48,883 nt of DNA from a virus: IMG/VR virus record IMGVR_UViG_3300031673_008796, positions 1 through 48,883 of that record; one strand, 5' to 3'. The translations under genes were made by a program, and so were the position numbers. Positions 7,714-14,987 of the stretch are shown here, piece after piece. Position 1 is the first letter of the stretch, and every line of letters starts with the position of its first letter. Under the pieces are notes generated by a model. The model did not search any database and had not been told where the DNA came from. It worked only from the letters and a program-made list of their open reading frames with translations.

Positions 7714-8507
7714 TACATTCTCCCTAGCATCTTTAATATCTTTTCTTCATCCCTATCATAGATGTGCATAGAATCAACTATATGTGTGTAAGTGCCTTTC
7801 TCTAAAAGAGGATAAGTGCTCTTTAGTTCTTTAACCATATCGTCCATAAGACCTATAAACCAAGGCAGATCGTAAACTAAACCCAATGTTAGGTCATTAC
7901 TACGCATGTGGACTCTGAAATATAACTTGTCCTCACGAATGTGAAAGTTACCATCCAAGGTACAGGTCATATCTTTGTTGCCTTTATAGAAATGCTCTGG
8001 TAATGAGAACCTAAGGATCGCCTGTCTTGTGTCTTTGTCTGCCTTAAGGCTATCAACACACCATTGCCAAGGTGTTCGCATAGCTGACACTGCTTCGTGA
8101 GCGAGAAACTCCGCAGGATCGCTGGCATTCTTTATTTGTTGATTGAGTTCATAGATCGGGTTGCCATGACTTTTTTTATGCTTAATGAGAAACCCATATG
8201 CTGAATTAACAGTTCCGTCGGGATTGGCCAACTTGAGCCAGAATTTAGAAGCCTCTCCAAAGTCTTCAGCAGAGTTAGTGCCCGAATCGTAGAGATCACA
8301 TTCTTTCGCAGTATAGGACTCGATTGTTTTGTTCCTGTTTTCATCTTTTGTAATTATCACTTCTTTTATAGGGTTAGTAATTTGAAAGCCGTAATATAGT
8401 TTTTCGCGAACGCGCTGGCCTCGTGGTTCACATATGAAATCTGGATTATCATATATATCCGCTAGTGAACCCAAATATGCATCATGAATGTTTTCGTAAC
8501 TCTTCAA
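7713..8507 (-). CDS. ThyA-fold enzyme, likely dCMP hydroxymethylase type
   Basis: The start is TTG at 8507, four bases after GGAGG. The 264-residue protein aligns with thymidylate synthase: R29-G-Q-R32 phosphate loop, TPWQW, RQAIL (R161), catalytic C182, RSND (R202, S203, D205), LGL, and HIY (H248, Y250). The spacing from the Cys through RS-x-D-x3-LGL is identical to E. coli ThyA, but the Asn that recognises dUMP (N177 in E. coli) is D213 here. Asp at this position marks enzymes that use dCMP, such as T4 dCMP hydroxymethylase. ThyX (30520) could supply dTMP, freeing this enzyme to make 5-hydroxymethyl-dCMP. A uridylate enzyme with unusual residues remains possible. Confidence 0.85.
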   Translation of the reverse strand: MKSYENIHDAYLGSLADIYDNPDFICEPRGQRVREKLYYGFQITNPIKEVIITKDENRNKTIESYTAKECDLYDSGTNSAEDFGEASKFWLKLANPDGTVNSAYGFLIKHKKSHGNPIYELNQQIKNASDPAEFLAHEAVSAMRTPWQWCVDSLKADKDTRQAILRFSLPEHFYKGNKDMTCTLDGNFHIREDKLYFRVHMRSNDLTLGLVYDLPWFIGLMDDMVKELKSTYPLLEKGTYTHIVDSMHIYDRDEEKILKMLGRM

Positions 8508-8637
8508 AGTTCCTCCTTTTTATGCCATGAGATTGTAATACACTAAGAGGTGTTGCACCAAAATATAACTCCAGTTTAATTGTTGTTATTAAGAATGAAC
8601 GAATAACGTTCCAGTCTTTTTGTGTATCAAATCTCAT
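8482..8637 (-). CDS. 51-residue protein
   Basis: This gene fills the gap between 8508 and 8633: its ATG overlaps the stop at 8634 (ATGA) and its stop lies within the ThyA-like start. It begins MRFDTQKDWNVIRSF and contains LITTIKLELYFGATPLSV, loosely like the tiny-protein helix. The GGAGG within its 3' end serves the TTG start of the next gene. Confidence 0.7.
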   Translation of the reverse strand: MRFDTQKDWNVIRSFLITTIKLELYFGATPLSVLQSHGIKRRNFEELRKHS

Positions 8638-8885
8638 TTCTTTCTTCTTTTATACCCTATGAAGGAGACAGACAGTGCTGCGCCTAGTGCATTACCAATC
8701 ATAAAAGGATAGTTCATACTAACAACTACTATCATGAATACAAACATGCTACATGATGCACATAGACTAACAAAGAATACACTCTTCCAATGACCTTCCA
8801 TAGACATTATAGTCCTAAGTGTAGGAAGTCCCACACCTAATAAACCCAATAGCACACCAAGGAAGAAGAATTCTACAATTCCCAT
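8634..8885 (-). CDS. Small membrane protein, 83 residues
   Basis: Three hydrophobic segments, about 2-25, 32-57 and 60-77, are followed by a basic end (YKRRKK), so the C-terminus is probably cytoplasmic. No family is recognised. It overlaps the upstream stop by one base. Confidence 0.75.
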   Translation of the reverse strand: MGIVEFFFLGVLLGLLGVGLPTLRTIMSMEGHWKSVFFVSLCASCSMFVFMIVVVSMNYPFMIGNALGAALSVSFIGYKRRKK

Positions 8886-9256
8886 TATTCTACTGCATCG
8901 ATCTCACCTAGAACTTGTTCCAGGTTCGAAGACCAAATACCATAGCCTTTAGAATGTTTTGTTAGTTTTTTCATCAGTGAACCGACACGTTTACTGAGAT
9001 GTCCATATACGAATGTGGACTCTTTAGTGTTCATATCTGATTTGTAATTTCTGAGTGCGATGAAAACCTCACCCATTAGATACTGCCTTATATCGGCCAT
9101 AGTCCAACCACTGTTTCCTAGGCCAATTTCATCTTGTCCACCACCAATAGTGGTACTGGCTTCATTCCAATTTTTCTGAACATGTTTTCTTAAATACGAT
9201 TCAACCAGTGGTATATACTGCAATACCATTTCACTAGTTACTTGTCTTTTTTCCAT
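8885..9256 (-). CDS. Unknown 123-residue protein
   Basis: The ATG at 9256 with SD GGAG is preferred over the frame's earlier start at 9307. The sequence is alpha-helical in style (MVLQYIPLVESYLRKHV) with a Gly-rich stretch (TTIGGGQDEIGLGNSG) and a basic helix (RVGSLMKKLTKHSKGYG). It vaguely resembles region-2/3-like sigma fragments in layout (helix, acidic loop, MADIRQYLMGEVFIALRNY), but the match is too weak to name. Confidence 0.7.
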   Translation of the reverse strand: MEKRQVTSEMVLQYIPLVESYLRKHVQKNWNEASTTIGGGQDEIGLGNSGWTMADIRQYLMGEVFIALRNYKSDMNTKESTFVYGHLSKRVGSLMKKLTKHSKGYGIWSSNLEQVLGEIDAVE

Positions 9257-9743
9257 AGCTCTTCTCCATGAGGAAAAATAACTGATAAATGTTCTTCCGA
9301 TGAACATCGTTATTTGGGTGTTTAATCGATTCTGTTAGAGTACTATTGTGGTAGTATTCATATATATCAAATATCGACTTTTTAAATTCTATGTTGTTTC
9401 TATTGTCATTAACTACATTACAAAATCCCTTATATATATTTGTTCTTCTTGGTTCACTGTAAGGGCTGCATTTTACAAATACATCTAATACATTTGACAT
9501 TGCATGATCGCCTATATTTTTAATGGCGTCTTCTTTATCAACTATGTATGCCCTTTTACTACTAGAAAAAGTTCGTCTAGCATATCTGTTTACTAGATTC
9601 TCAATAAAACCCTTATCTTCTAATCCTGGGTCCCAATTGCTTTCTTCTAGTTCTAAATATTTACCTCTTAATGAGACATTGAAAATGGGTTTACCTAGAT
9701 CTAAACTGTCAATTATTTTTTCTACTCTTTCTTGATAACTCAT
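9234..9743 (-). CDS. Unknown 169-residue protein
   Basis: A charged, mainly helical-looking protein with no recognised motif (RYARRTFSSSKRAYIVDKEDA in the middle). The start is in a TAATG overlap with the gene at 9743, so the two are coupled. It overlaps the next gene by about 23 bases. Confidence 0.75.
   Translation of the reverse strand: MSYQERVEKIIDSLDLGKPIFNVSLRGKYLELEESNWDPGLEDKGFIENLVNRYARRTFSSSKRAYIVDKEDAIKNIGDHAMSNVLDVFVKCSPYSEPRRTNIYKGFCNVVNDNRNNIEFKKSIFDIYEYYHNSTLTESIKHPNNDVHRKNIYQLFFLMEKSYGKKTSN
9327..9336 (-). promoter_or_regulatory. AACAGAWTCG motif, copy 2
   Basis: AACAGAATCG followed by ATTAAA lies inside the 3' part of the gene at 9234, 70 bases before the ATG at 9256. It may drive the 8885 gene from inside its neighbour. 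Confidence 0.45.
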
Positions 9744-10468
9744 TAGACCGCCTTCTCTTCAATACTGTATATGGGACGCTTTTCATGTGTGATAATCTTT
9801 ATTCTAGTAAGATTGTTTAATGCAGCTAAATTTCCATTTCTAACATATAATACAATCCATTTAGCAAAATTTTGGCAAAGCTCCATATCCCTTATATCTA
9901 GTGTCTTTTCATTTAAAAGTGTTTCCAAATGTTCACAGAATTTGTCTACTTTACCGAAGTAGGATCTTTCTGATTTGACTTCAACTGCATTATATATATC
10001 TGCTATTTCATTGAACCTAGGCTTATTGACATTGCGGTTTCTATCAAATGCACGTCTCATTGTACTTAAGATAATGTCCTTGCGCATTAGTTCTAATTGT
10101 TGTTCGTCAAATGCAATCTTATCTTTTACCAAGAAAATCTTATGTGATAGTTCCATTATAGAAGCATCAAGTGTAATAACTGTATCTTCATCATCTTCTT
10201 TTTCAATTTCAAACTTAAAAAAGTTATGTTTAATAAGTAGATCTTGTTTTGCAACAATTTCTAATAGGTTTAATTCCCTAGCTGTCTCTACTAATAAACG
10301 GCTTATGTCTGTTCCATATCCGCCCCATGACTTGTTGCCAAATAGATCGCCGGGCTTGACCTCAACTCTATCTGGGAATTTAGATAGTTCATCATTTAGA
10401 TTGAATTGAAATGGCTCAAACATCCTAGAGACATCATCCATTTCATCATATATTTTATCTTTAAACAC
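9743..10468 (-). CDS. Unknown 241-residue protein
   Basis: The start is GTG with GGAG seven bases upstream, inside the end of the preceding gene. The protein looks helical and charged (KDKIAFDEQQLELMRKD). No catalytic motif or membrane segment is seen. With 9234 and 10461 it forms a tight three-gene run that probably acts together; function unknown. Confidence 0.78.
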   Translation of the reverse strand: MFKDKIYDEMDDVSRMFEPFQFNLNDELSKFPDRVEVKPGDLFGNKSWGGYGTDISRLLVETARELNLLEIVAKQDLLIKHNFFKFEIEKEDDEDTVITLDASIMELSHKIFLVKDKIAFDEQQLELMRKDIILSTMRRAFDRNRNVNKPRFNEIADIYNAVEVKSERSYFGKVDKFCEHLETLLNEKTLDIRDMELCQNFAKWIVLYVRNGNLAALNNLTRIKIITHEKRPIYSIEEKAV

Positions 10469-10766
10469 AATTTGCTCCTAATAATTCTTTTTCTACGACA
10501 CCGTCATCGTTGCCGGTCAATAGTCTATTTCCAATCTCATCTTCGACAAATGCTATAGTCTGCTGTAACTGCTCTATTTCTTCTTCAAATACAGTTATTT
10601 CTGGACTACCTTTTCTATGCTTGTTATGTTTTTTATTGTATTTGTTGATCTCATCTATTGCTATCAGCTTTCTATCTATTCTCACCCGTAATACTTTTAA
10701 TCCATATTCTAGGTCTCTGAAAGAATAATTTTCTATATAACCCTTCTTAAGGAGAGTGGTCTTCAT
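10461..10766 (-). CDS. Unknown coiled-coil 101-residue protein
   Basis: A Lys-rich helical protein with a likely coiled coil around ITVFEEEIEQLQQTIAFVEDEI (split by a short loop) and a Gly/Asp turn near the end. It overlaps the gene downstream by eight bases. No family is recognised. Confidence 0.72.
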   Translation of the reverse strand: MKTTLLKKGYIENYSFRDLEYGLKVLRVRIDRKLIAIDEINKYNKKHNKHRKGSPEITVFEEEIEQLQQTIAFVEDEIGNRLLTGNDDGVVEKELLGANCV

Positions 10767-10767
10767 C

Positions 10768-11040
10768 CTAGTATCCTAGTTCTTGTGCCTTCTTTATAGA
10801 TAAGCTTCCAGCTCTTTCACCTTCACGTTTAGTTCGTTTCACTTCATATATATCTGTATATACAAACTTACCTTCACAGTTATCAACTTGATATACAATA
10901 CCTTCTGCATCTTGGAAGTGTCCACCAACACCCATCTCTTCTTTAAGAGTGTTTACCGCATCTCTATACTCTTTCATAAACTCTTTATATGCAGCTTTTT
11001 GCTTATCTAATAGAACAAATCTTTTTTGTGCATCAGTCAT
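10768..11040 (-). CDS. Unknown 90-residue protein
   Basis: A helical N-terminus (KRFVLLDKQKAAYKEFMKEYRDA) is followed by a beta-like part (GIVYQVDNCEGKFVYTDIY) and a basic C-terminus (KRTKREGERAG). SD AAGGATGG lies before the ATG. No family is recognised. Confidence 0.72.
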   Translation of the reverse strand: MTDAQKRFVLLDKQKAAYKEFMKEYRDAVNTLKEEMGVGGHFQDAEGIVYQVDNCEGKFVYTDIYEVKRTKREGERAGSLSIKKAQELGY

Positions 11041-11041
11041 G

Positions 11042-11266
11042 TTAAAACCATCCTTTTGAAAGTATCTTTAATTCTTTATAGTTATTGCTATATGTCTCTA
11101 AGGCATCGCCAGATAAGCCACCAATAAAATCAATGCGATCGCCTACCATTTCCCATATTTCATCGTGAGTGCCACGCCAACCATCTAATGTTTCGCAATC
11201 GCCGGCAATATTCCACCATGTCTTTTGTGCAGCTTGTTTTATTAACTTTAATTGTTCATCTGTCAT
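11042..11266 (-). CDS. Unknown 74-residue protein
   Basis: The ATG at 11266 preceded by GAGG is chosen over the earlier in-frame codons. It is Trp-rich (KTWWNIAGD, DGWRGTHDEIWEM) and compact. It is the first gene after motif copy 3. No family is recognised. Confidence 0.72.
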   Translation of the reverse strand: MTDEQLKLIKQAAQKTWWNIAGDCETLDGWRGTHDEIWEMVGDRIDFIGGLSGDALETYSNNYKELKILSKGWF

Positions 11267-11289
11267 AATTTTCCTCACTTATCATCTTT

Positions 11290-11299
11290 CGAATCTGTT
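11290..11299 (-). promoter_or_regulatory. AACAGAWTCG motif, copy 3
   Basis: AACAGATTCG starts six bases after the stop of the gene at 11305 and ends 23 bases before the ATG at 11266. Confidence 0.6.
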
Positions 11300-11304
11300 G
11301 GGGA

Positions 11305-11583
11305 TTAATTGCCTAGTAAGGTACTCTCTACTCTAGCATTGAACATATACATAATAGCTTTCTGGCCTTCTTCTATTGCCTGCCATCTTCGTTGTTTCCA
11401 AACCATTATCGAATCTGTATTTTCATCATATCTTATAGGTGATGCGGCTTTAGATTGAATAGTTATCTTTCTAACAACCATTTCATCAAAGTCAAATTTG
11501 TATACAGTACCCTTGTCAGTATTAACTAAGTTCATATTATCTAAATCAACTATATACTTATCAAGTCTCTTAAATTTTGTCAT
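11305..11583 (-). CDS. Unknown 92-residue protein
   Basis: A beta-strand-rich, mixed-charge protein (KYIVDLDNMNLVNTDKGTVY ...) without a known motif. A nine-base near-copy of the AACAGAWTCG motif (ACAGATTCG) falls in its coding sequence at 11403-11411. The ATG is 13 bases before the end of the small membrane gene at 11570, so the two overlap. Confidence 0.72.
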   Translation of the reverse strand: MTKFKRLDKYIVDLDNMNLVNTDKGTVYKFDFDEMVVRKITIQSKAASPIRYDENTDSIMVWKQRRWQAIEEGQKAIMYMFNARVESTLLGN

Positions 11584-11749
11584 CTTTATCTAACCCCAGT
11601 TTACTTGTTAATATTGTAGCTATAACTATAGATAGCGGTAATGCAAAGAGGAATGATAGTAGTGGACCACCTATGAATATAATATAAGCTCCACAGCCTA
11701 TAGTACAAGGCAACCAATGTCGTTCTGTTTTCTTTAGAAATTCTTTCAT
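11570..11749 (-). CDS. 59-residue membrane protein
   Basis: This gene fills a 165-base gap. The ATG shares its A with the upstream TAA (TAATG) and the stop overlaps the next gene's start. A basic head (MKEFLKKTERHW) precedes two hydrophobic segments (GCGAYIIFIGGPLLSFLF and LPLSIVIATILTS) and a charged tail (LGLDKDDKI). Probably an inner-membrane protein of unknown function. Confidence 0.78.
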   Translation of the reverse strand: MKEFLKKTERHWLPCTIGCGAYIIFIGGPLLSFLFALPLSIVIATILTSKLGLDKDDKI

Positions 11750-12015
11750 TACTTAACACTCACTTTTAGTTCATAGTCATTGATTAGTTTAATTTCTTCT
11801 AGGGCTTTATCTATATGCTCTTTAAGGAATTCGTAGCTTAGCATATCTTGACCGACTGGTACTTTCTTGCCATCGTTTAGAACTATATAGGCATAGTAGC
11901 AAAAGAAACTCCATTTACCCTTGCTCTGTTCTAGGCGCAGCTCTAGGTCAATGGTCTTCTTACCACTGATGCCAAAGTCTACATTACCAACTGTTTTGCT
12001 TATACTAACAATCAT
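11749..12015 (-). CDS. Unknown 88-residue protein
   Basis: The ATG at 12015 has GAGG upstream and is preferred over the ATG at 12027. The protein is beta-rich (KTIDLELRLEQSKGKWSFFCYY) with a charged C-terminal helix. It is the first gene after motif copy 4. No family is recognised. Confidence 0.72.
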   Translation of the reverse strand: MIVSISKTVGNVDFGISGKKTIDLELRLEQSKGKWSFFCYYAYIVLNDGKKVPVGQDMLSYEFLKEHIDKALEEIKLINDYELKVSVK

Positions 12016-12039
12016 TCCAATCCTCATTTAATGAATAAT

Positions 12040-12049
12040 CGATTCTGTT
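12040..12049 (-). promoter_or_regulatory. AACAGAWTCG motif, copy 4
   Basis: AACAGAATCG followed by ATTATT ends 24 bases before the ATG at 12015. Preceding bases read AAAATCACC, close to those before copy 10 (AAAATCACG). Confidence 0.6.
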
Positions 12050-12121
12050 ATAAGTATCTGGTGATTTTCAAAGGAGGGGGATTAAATTCTGAACGACGTA
12101 GTTGGCCGCTCGAAAGCAGTG

Positions 12122-12457
12122 TCACTTATCTTCTTTGTGCTTGCAGGAGTAATTGTCCCTGCCATAATCGGTAAGGATAACAAATCCTAATCTGTACAGT
12201 GTTTGGCCGAGTTTATCTAGTCTTACGTGATCCATAAGACATTCAGCACAAGGAGTAGATTCATAGTGATCTTTAGCTTCTTTATTATATGTATCTTCGA
12301 AGTCATAGAATGGCCAGTAGCTATCTTCTTTAAGCTGTTCTTCTATTTCGCGCTTACCGCGCCATCGCTCAGAGGAGTTAAATGTCTTTTTGAATTTCTT
12401 AACAGAATGGTCACAGCTGTTTTCTTCTTGCCACACTTTTCTCTTATATTCTTTCAT
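12122..12457 (-). CDS. 111-residue protein with TLYRLGF helix
   Basis: A charged N-terminal two-thirds (KKFKKTFNSSERWRGKREIEEQ) precedes AECLMDH and then LGQTLYRLGFVILTDYG, a clear match to the tiny-protein helix, here near the C-terminus. Cys residues near both ends might bind metal, but no CxxC pair is formed. Function unknown. Confidence 0.72.
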   Translation of the reverse strand: MKEYKRKVWQEENSCDHSVKKFKKTFNSSERWRGKREIEEQLKEDSYWPFYDFEDTYNKEAKDHYESTPCAECLMDHVRLDKLGQTLYRLGFVILTDYGRDNYSCKHKEDK

Positions 12458-12460
12458 AAG

Positions 12461-12856
12461 TTACCTATACAACTTTAGGTTACCAGTGATCTCGTCTATC
12501 TTATTAGAGTTGAATGGACCAACACCTAAGCATGTTATTGTGGGTTCTGAAAATACAGTGTGACCTGCATCTTTTATGAGTGAGCATGGAATCTTTGCAC
12601 TAACACAGATTTGATAGACATCTAGCAGTTCTTGCTCTGAATCTACTTTGAGACATATCTTGGTGAATTCATCTGTCAACCATGGATGTACATTATTACC
12701 ATATGACTCCATATCTTTTGGCGTTAATATACCACCGAGGTTATTAAAGTGCTTAAGGAAAGCACCAGTGGATGCATGGGATACCTGAGCTGCAAGTTTA
12801 CCAGCTGGCATATTGAGATCCTTACGAATCACTATTACTTGTTTTACTTTTGCCAT
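12461..12856 (-). CDS. pth2: Peptidyl-tRNA hydrolase 2 family
   Basis: The 131-residue protein matches the archaeal/eukaryotic-type peptidyl-tRNA hydrolase: KQVIVIRKDLNMPAGKLAAQ with VSHAS (the conserved K, R, D, G-K and H positions), and later LIKDAGHTVF with a T-x-x-G-x-GP loop. These enzymes release peptides from peptidyl-tRNA that dropped off ribosomes. Bacteria normally use the unrelated Pth1, so this is a phage-carried substitute. It would rescue translation that stalls during takeover; the link to a 4-codon minigene at 36288 is inference. Confidence 0.9.
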   Translation of the reverse strand: MAKVKQVIVIRKDLNMPAGKLAAQVSHASTGAFLKHFNNLGGILTPKDMESYGNNVHPWLTDEFTKICLKVDSEQELLDVYQICVSAKIPCSLIKDAGHTVFSEPTITCLGVGPFNSNKIDEITGNLKLYR

Positions 12857-13031
12857 AATAAGGTTTTCCTACTTCATCTAAATAATTTTCATATAAATCA
12901 ACAAATATAGAATACTTAGTTAAATGAGGTCCATCATACCAAGTATATCCTTGTTCTTCTTTCTCAAAGAGTTTACTCAATGTTATTAAAAAATTATAAT
13001 AACAATATTCTCTATTAGACACCGAGCTCAT
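12822..13031 (-). CDS. Unknown 69-residue protein
   Basis: An aromatic-rich protein (YCYYNF, YTWYDG, YGKSK) with FLITLSKLFEKEE, weakly like the tiny-protein helix. It overlaps the Pth2 start by 35 bases and the phosphoesterase stop by 17. Function unknown. Confidence 0.65.
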   Translation of the reverse strand: MSSVSNREYCYYNFLITLSKLFEKEEQGYTWYDGPHLTKYSIFVDLYENYLDEVGKPYYGKSKTSNSDS

Positions 13032-13644
13032 ACTTTCCTATCCAAGACTCAATCGTTGAAAGGCTAACTGGTCTATAGTTATTTGCATCAACGCCTACAT
13101 CATACTGCTTATCTAGTATCTTTACAGACTTACCAGAGTTAGGTGAATGGATATGTCCATGTAAGTGGAATTGACCCCAGTTTGGTATAGCGAATCCCTT
13201 TTTAAAATTCTTTTCTTCACCATGCCAATTTGGTAGATTATTGTTATCAACGCCCTTCATGGCCATAGTGTTCTCTCTAAATACTCCATACAATGGACAG
13301 TGTGTCATTGTTACTGTCTCTCCGCCAACGCGTAGGGAGCTAGAATGCATCACAGCAGAAAAACCACACTCAAACCAAAACTGACGCCCTTTCTTATCGT
13401 GATTTCCAAGAATAAGAATTTTTATTCCATTGAGCTGTTTCATAACTCTTTTAAGGTCTTCTCCGCTACACAAACCCATATCACCTAGGAAGTAACATAC
13501 ATCGTTTGTTCCTACTGTAGAATTATAGTTATTAGCTAAAACTCTACTCTGATGATCAACATCAACAAATGGACGACATGAGAACTTGATAACAGCCGCA
13601 TGACCAATGTGCCAGTCTGATGTAAAGTAGGTATTTCTATTCAC
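13015..13644 (-). CDS. Metallophosphoesterase 2
   Basis: The 209-residue calcineurin-like protein has TSDWHIGH (D and H metal ligands), FLGDMG, GNHD, MTHCPLYG and HLHGHIHSP in order. It belongs to the compact phosphoesterases common in large phages; the substrate is unknown. The start is GTG inside the end of the gene upstream. It is clearly distinct from the MPPED-like enzyme at 784. Confidence 0.9.
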   Translation of the reverse strand: MNRNTYFTSDWHIGHAAVIKFSCRPFVDVDHQSRVLANNYNSTVGTNDVCYFLGDMGLCSGEDLKRVMKQLNGIKILILGNHDKKGRQFWFECGFSAVMHSSSLRVGGETVTMTHCPLYGVFRENTMAMKGVDNNNLPNWHGEEKNFKKGFAIPNWGQFHLHGHIHSPNSGKSVKILDKQYDVGVDANNYRPVSLSTIESWIGKYELGV

Positions 13645-13852
13645 CCTTAGCTCTCTTCCTATCGGATACTTTCATTTTTTCACCGATACCATGTTTCCAT
13701 GGCTTACACATTGTACAACCACAGGAGAAGTTAGTTTTACGCAACTGTCCTATCCTGCGAGCATCCATACCTTCCCATTTGCATTTCCATTTAGATAATC
13801 GTTTCTGTTTAACTTTTTCTGTATCAGCTCTACGCTGTGCTTTATTTTTCAT
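13637..13852 (-). CDS. Small basic Cys protein
   Basis: The 71-residue protein is very basic (RRADTEKVKQKRLSKWKCKW) with a CGCTMC cluster followed by KPWKHG. The pattern resembles small phage proteins with a C-x-C-x2-C group that probably binds zinc or nucleic acid. No named family. It overlaps both neighbours by 4-8 bases. Confidence 0.7.
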   Translation of the reverse strand: MKNKAQRRADTEKVKQKRLSKWKCKWEGMDARRIGQLRKTNFSCGCTMCKPWKHGIGEKMKVSDRKRAKGE

Positions 13853-14076
13853 ATATCATCTGCCCTATTTTGATAGCAACTTTCACACAATATACATTCT
13901 ACTTCAATTTCATTTATCTCTGATTGAAATGGACATGTAGTTTCTCTACCCATGCCATTAGAACAATCCTCACATTCTAATGCAAGTTTTAGTCTATCTA
14001 ATGTTTCGAATAAATTACTTTTTATTTTTCTTAGATTTGGATTTTTCTGGTGCTTTCTTGGCATAATTTTCATCAC
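13849..14076 (-). CDS. Cys-rich small protein with ETLDRLKL helix
   Basis: A basic head (MPRKHQKNPNLRKIKS) is followed by LFETLDRLKLALE, close to the tiny-protein helix, and two Cys pairs, CEDC and CILCESC, which could form a zinc ribbon. The start is uncertain among GTG 14076, ATG 14073 and ATG 14064; GAGG sits before them. It overlaps the gene upstream by about 60 bases. Confidence 0.65.
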   Translation of the reverse strand: MMKIMPRKHQKNPNLRKIKSNLFETLDRLKLALECEDCSNGMGRETTCPFQSEINEIEVECILCESCYQNRADDI

Positions 14077-14482
14077 CTCTATTGTACTTCTGAGATATTA
14101 ACTCAGTATTTCCCGCAGCGTAACCTTTATTGTTATTCTTGCGGTTAATAGACATCTTCTTACCGTACTCAGCTTCTGCAGAAGCATAACGCTTAGCTGC
14201 TGTCCCTGTGCTGGTTTTCATGTGTCCAGAGGAATGGCCAGATTTACCATTTTGACCGGAAGTAGTACCTGCTCCACCTTTTTCACGCCTTTTGGCTTGT
14301 AGAACTTGCTGATAGCCTCGCTCTTTAGAGCCTGGCTTCTTTCTCTCACTCTTCAACTTACCTAGCATTTTGGCGTACTTCTTAGGGTCTTTATCTTTCC
14401 AATAATTAGGACCTTTAGATAGTTCTTCTAGGGCTAGCATATCATCGTGTAGTTCTTGTAGGGCTTTATTTAACTCTTCCAT
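14015..14482 (-). CDS. Unknown basic low-complexity protein
   Basis: The 155-residue protein begins with an acidic helix (EELNKALQELHDDMLALEEL), then becomes Lys/Gly/Ser-rich with a His-Ser stretch (GKSGHSSGHMKTSTG) and ends KSKSKKNKK. It is probably disordered and may bind nucleic acid. An extended -10 box ends six bases before its ATG, suggesting a leaderless transcript. Confidence 0.7.
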   Translation of the reverse strand: MEELNKALQELHDDMLALEELSKGPNYWKDKDPKKYAKMLGKLKSERKKPGSKERGYQQVLQAKRREKGGAGTTSGQNGKSGHSSGHMKTSTGTAAKRYASAEAEYGKKMSINRKNNNKGYAAGNTELISQKYNRGDENYAKKAPEKSKSKKNKK

Positions 14483-14488
14483 AACCCC

Positions 14489-14497
14489 ATTATACCA
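14489..14497 (-). promoter_or_regulatory. Extended -10 promoter (TGGTATAAT), leaderless type
   Basis: TGGTATAAT is followed by GGGGTT and then the ATG at 14482, a six-base gap that would place the transcript start at or next to the start codon. Confidence 0.5.
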
Positions 14498-14642
14498 TGT
14501 GAGTCTTAATAAACCTATTAATTTCAGGTCGTATATACATGGGCGGATATGGCAATAAATCCAATTTATATAGTGTAAACATCATTAGTGCTAGATTCTG
14601 CTTACAATTAGGGTATTTTCCGTGCACTCTTTTTCTTTCCAT
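14490..14642 (-). CDS. 50-residue protein with TLYKLDLLP helix
   Basis: This gene fills the 14483-14642 gap. ATG follows directly after the TAA of the 14643 gene. It begins MERKRVHGKYPNCKQNLALM and contains MFTLYKLDLLPYPP, a clear member of the tiny-protein helix family with D for G. The stop overlaps the extended -10 box of the next gene. Confidence 0.75.
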   Translation of the reverse strand: MERKRVHGKYPNCKQNLALMMFTLYKLDLLPYPPMYIRPEINRFIKTHMV

Positions 14643-14987
14643 TTAAGCCTTGTTTTCTCCTAGAAGTGCTTTTTCGGCCAGCATACTTGCATATGCTTCA
14701 TTTAACTTATTGTCAGCCGGAACCCAACCAAGTTTAGGATGGCATATTTCTATAATATCATCATTTAATCTACAGGCACCATAAGCGGGTTCTTTATATG
14801 AGCCTCTATCTGGTACACCATCTTCATTACAGCTTTCTTCTACTATTATATTCTCGCTTATAACTAAGGATAATAAGTTATATTCAAGTTCGTTATTGTA
14901 TTTTGTTGTTGTTACCTTGACCTGCAGATCTGCTAGGACATTCTTCTTTATAGTAACAAAACCTTCTCTATTGAGATTTTTTTCCAT
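14643..14987 (-). CDS. Unknown 114-residue protein
   Basis: A beta-rich N-terminal part (EGFVTIKKNVLADLQVKVTTTK) is followed by a Glu/Asp-rich middle and a helical end (LNEAYASMLAEKALL). No family is recognised. The start overlaps the stop upstream by one base. Confidence 0.72.
   Translation of the reverse strand: MEKNLNREGFVTIKKNVLADLQVKVTTTKYNNELEYNLLSLVISENIIVEESCNEDGVPDRGSYKEPAYGACRLNDDIIEICHPKLGWVPADNKLNEAYASMLAEKALLGENKA

Noticed and set aside
8885-9256. Second sigma-like protein
   Set aside because: The helix and acidic-loop order is suggestive, but none of the diagnostic region 2 residues (DL..AG..GL, RYDP, F..FA) is present.
9975-10409. Plus-strand frame of 144 residues
   Set aside because: It is antisense to the 9743 gene, Ser/Leu/Ile-biased as expected for a shadow, and has no ribosome binding site.
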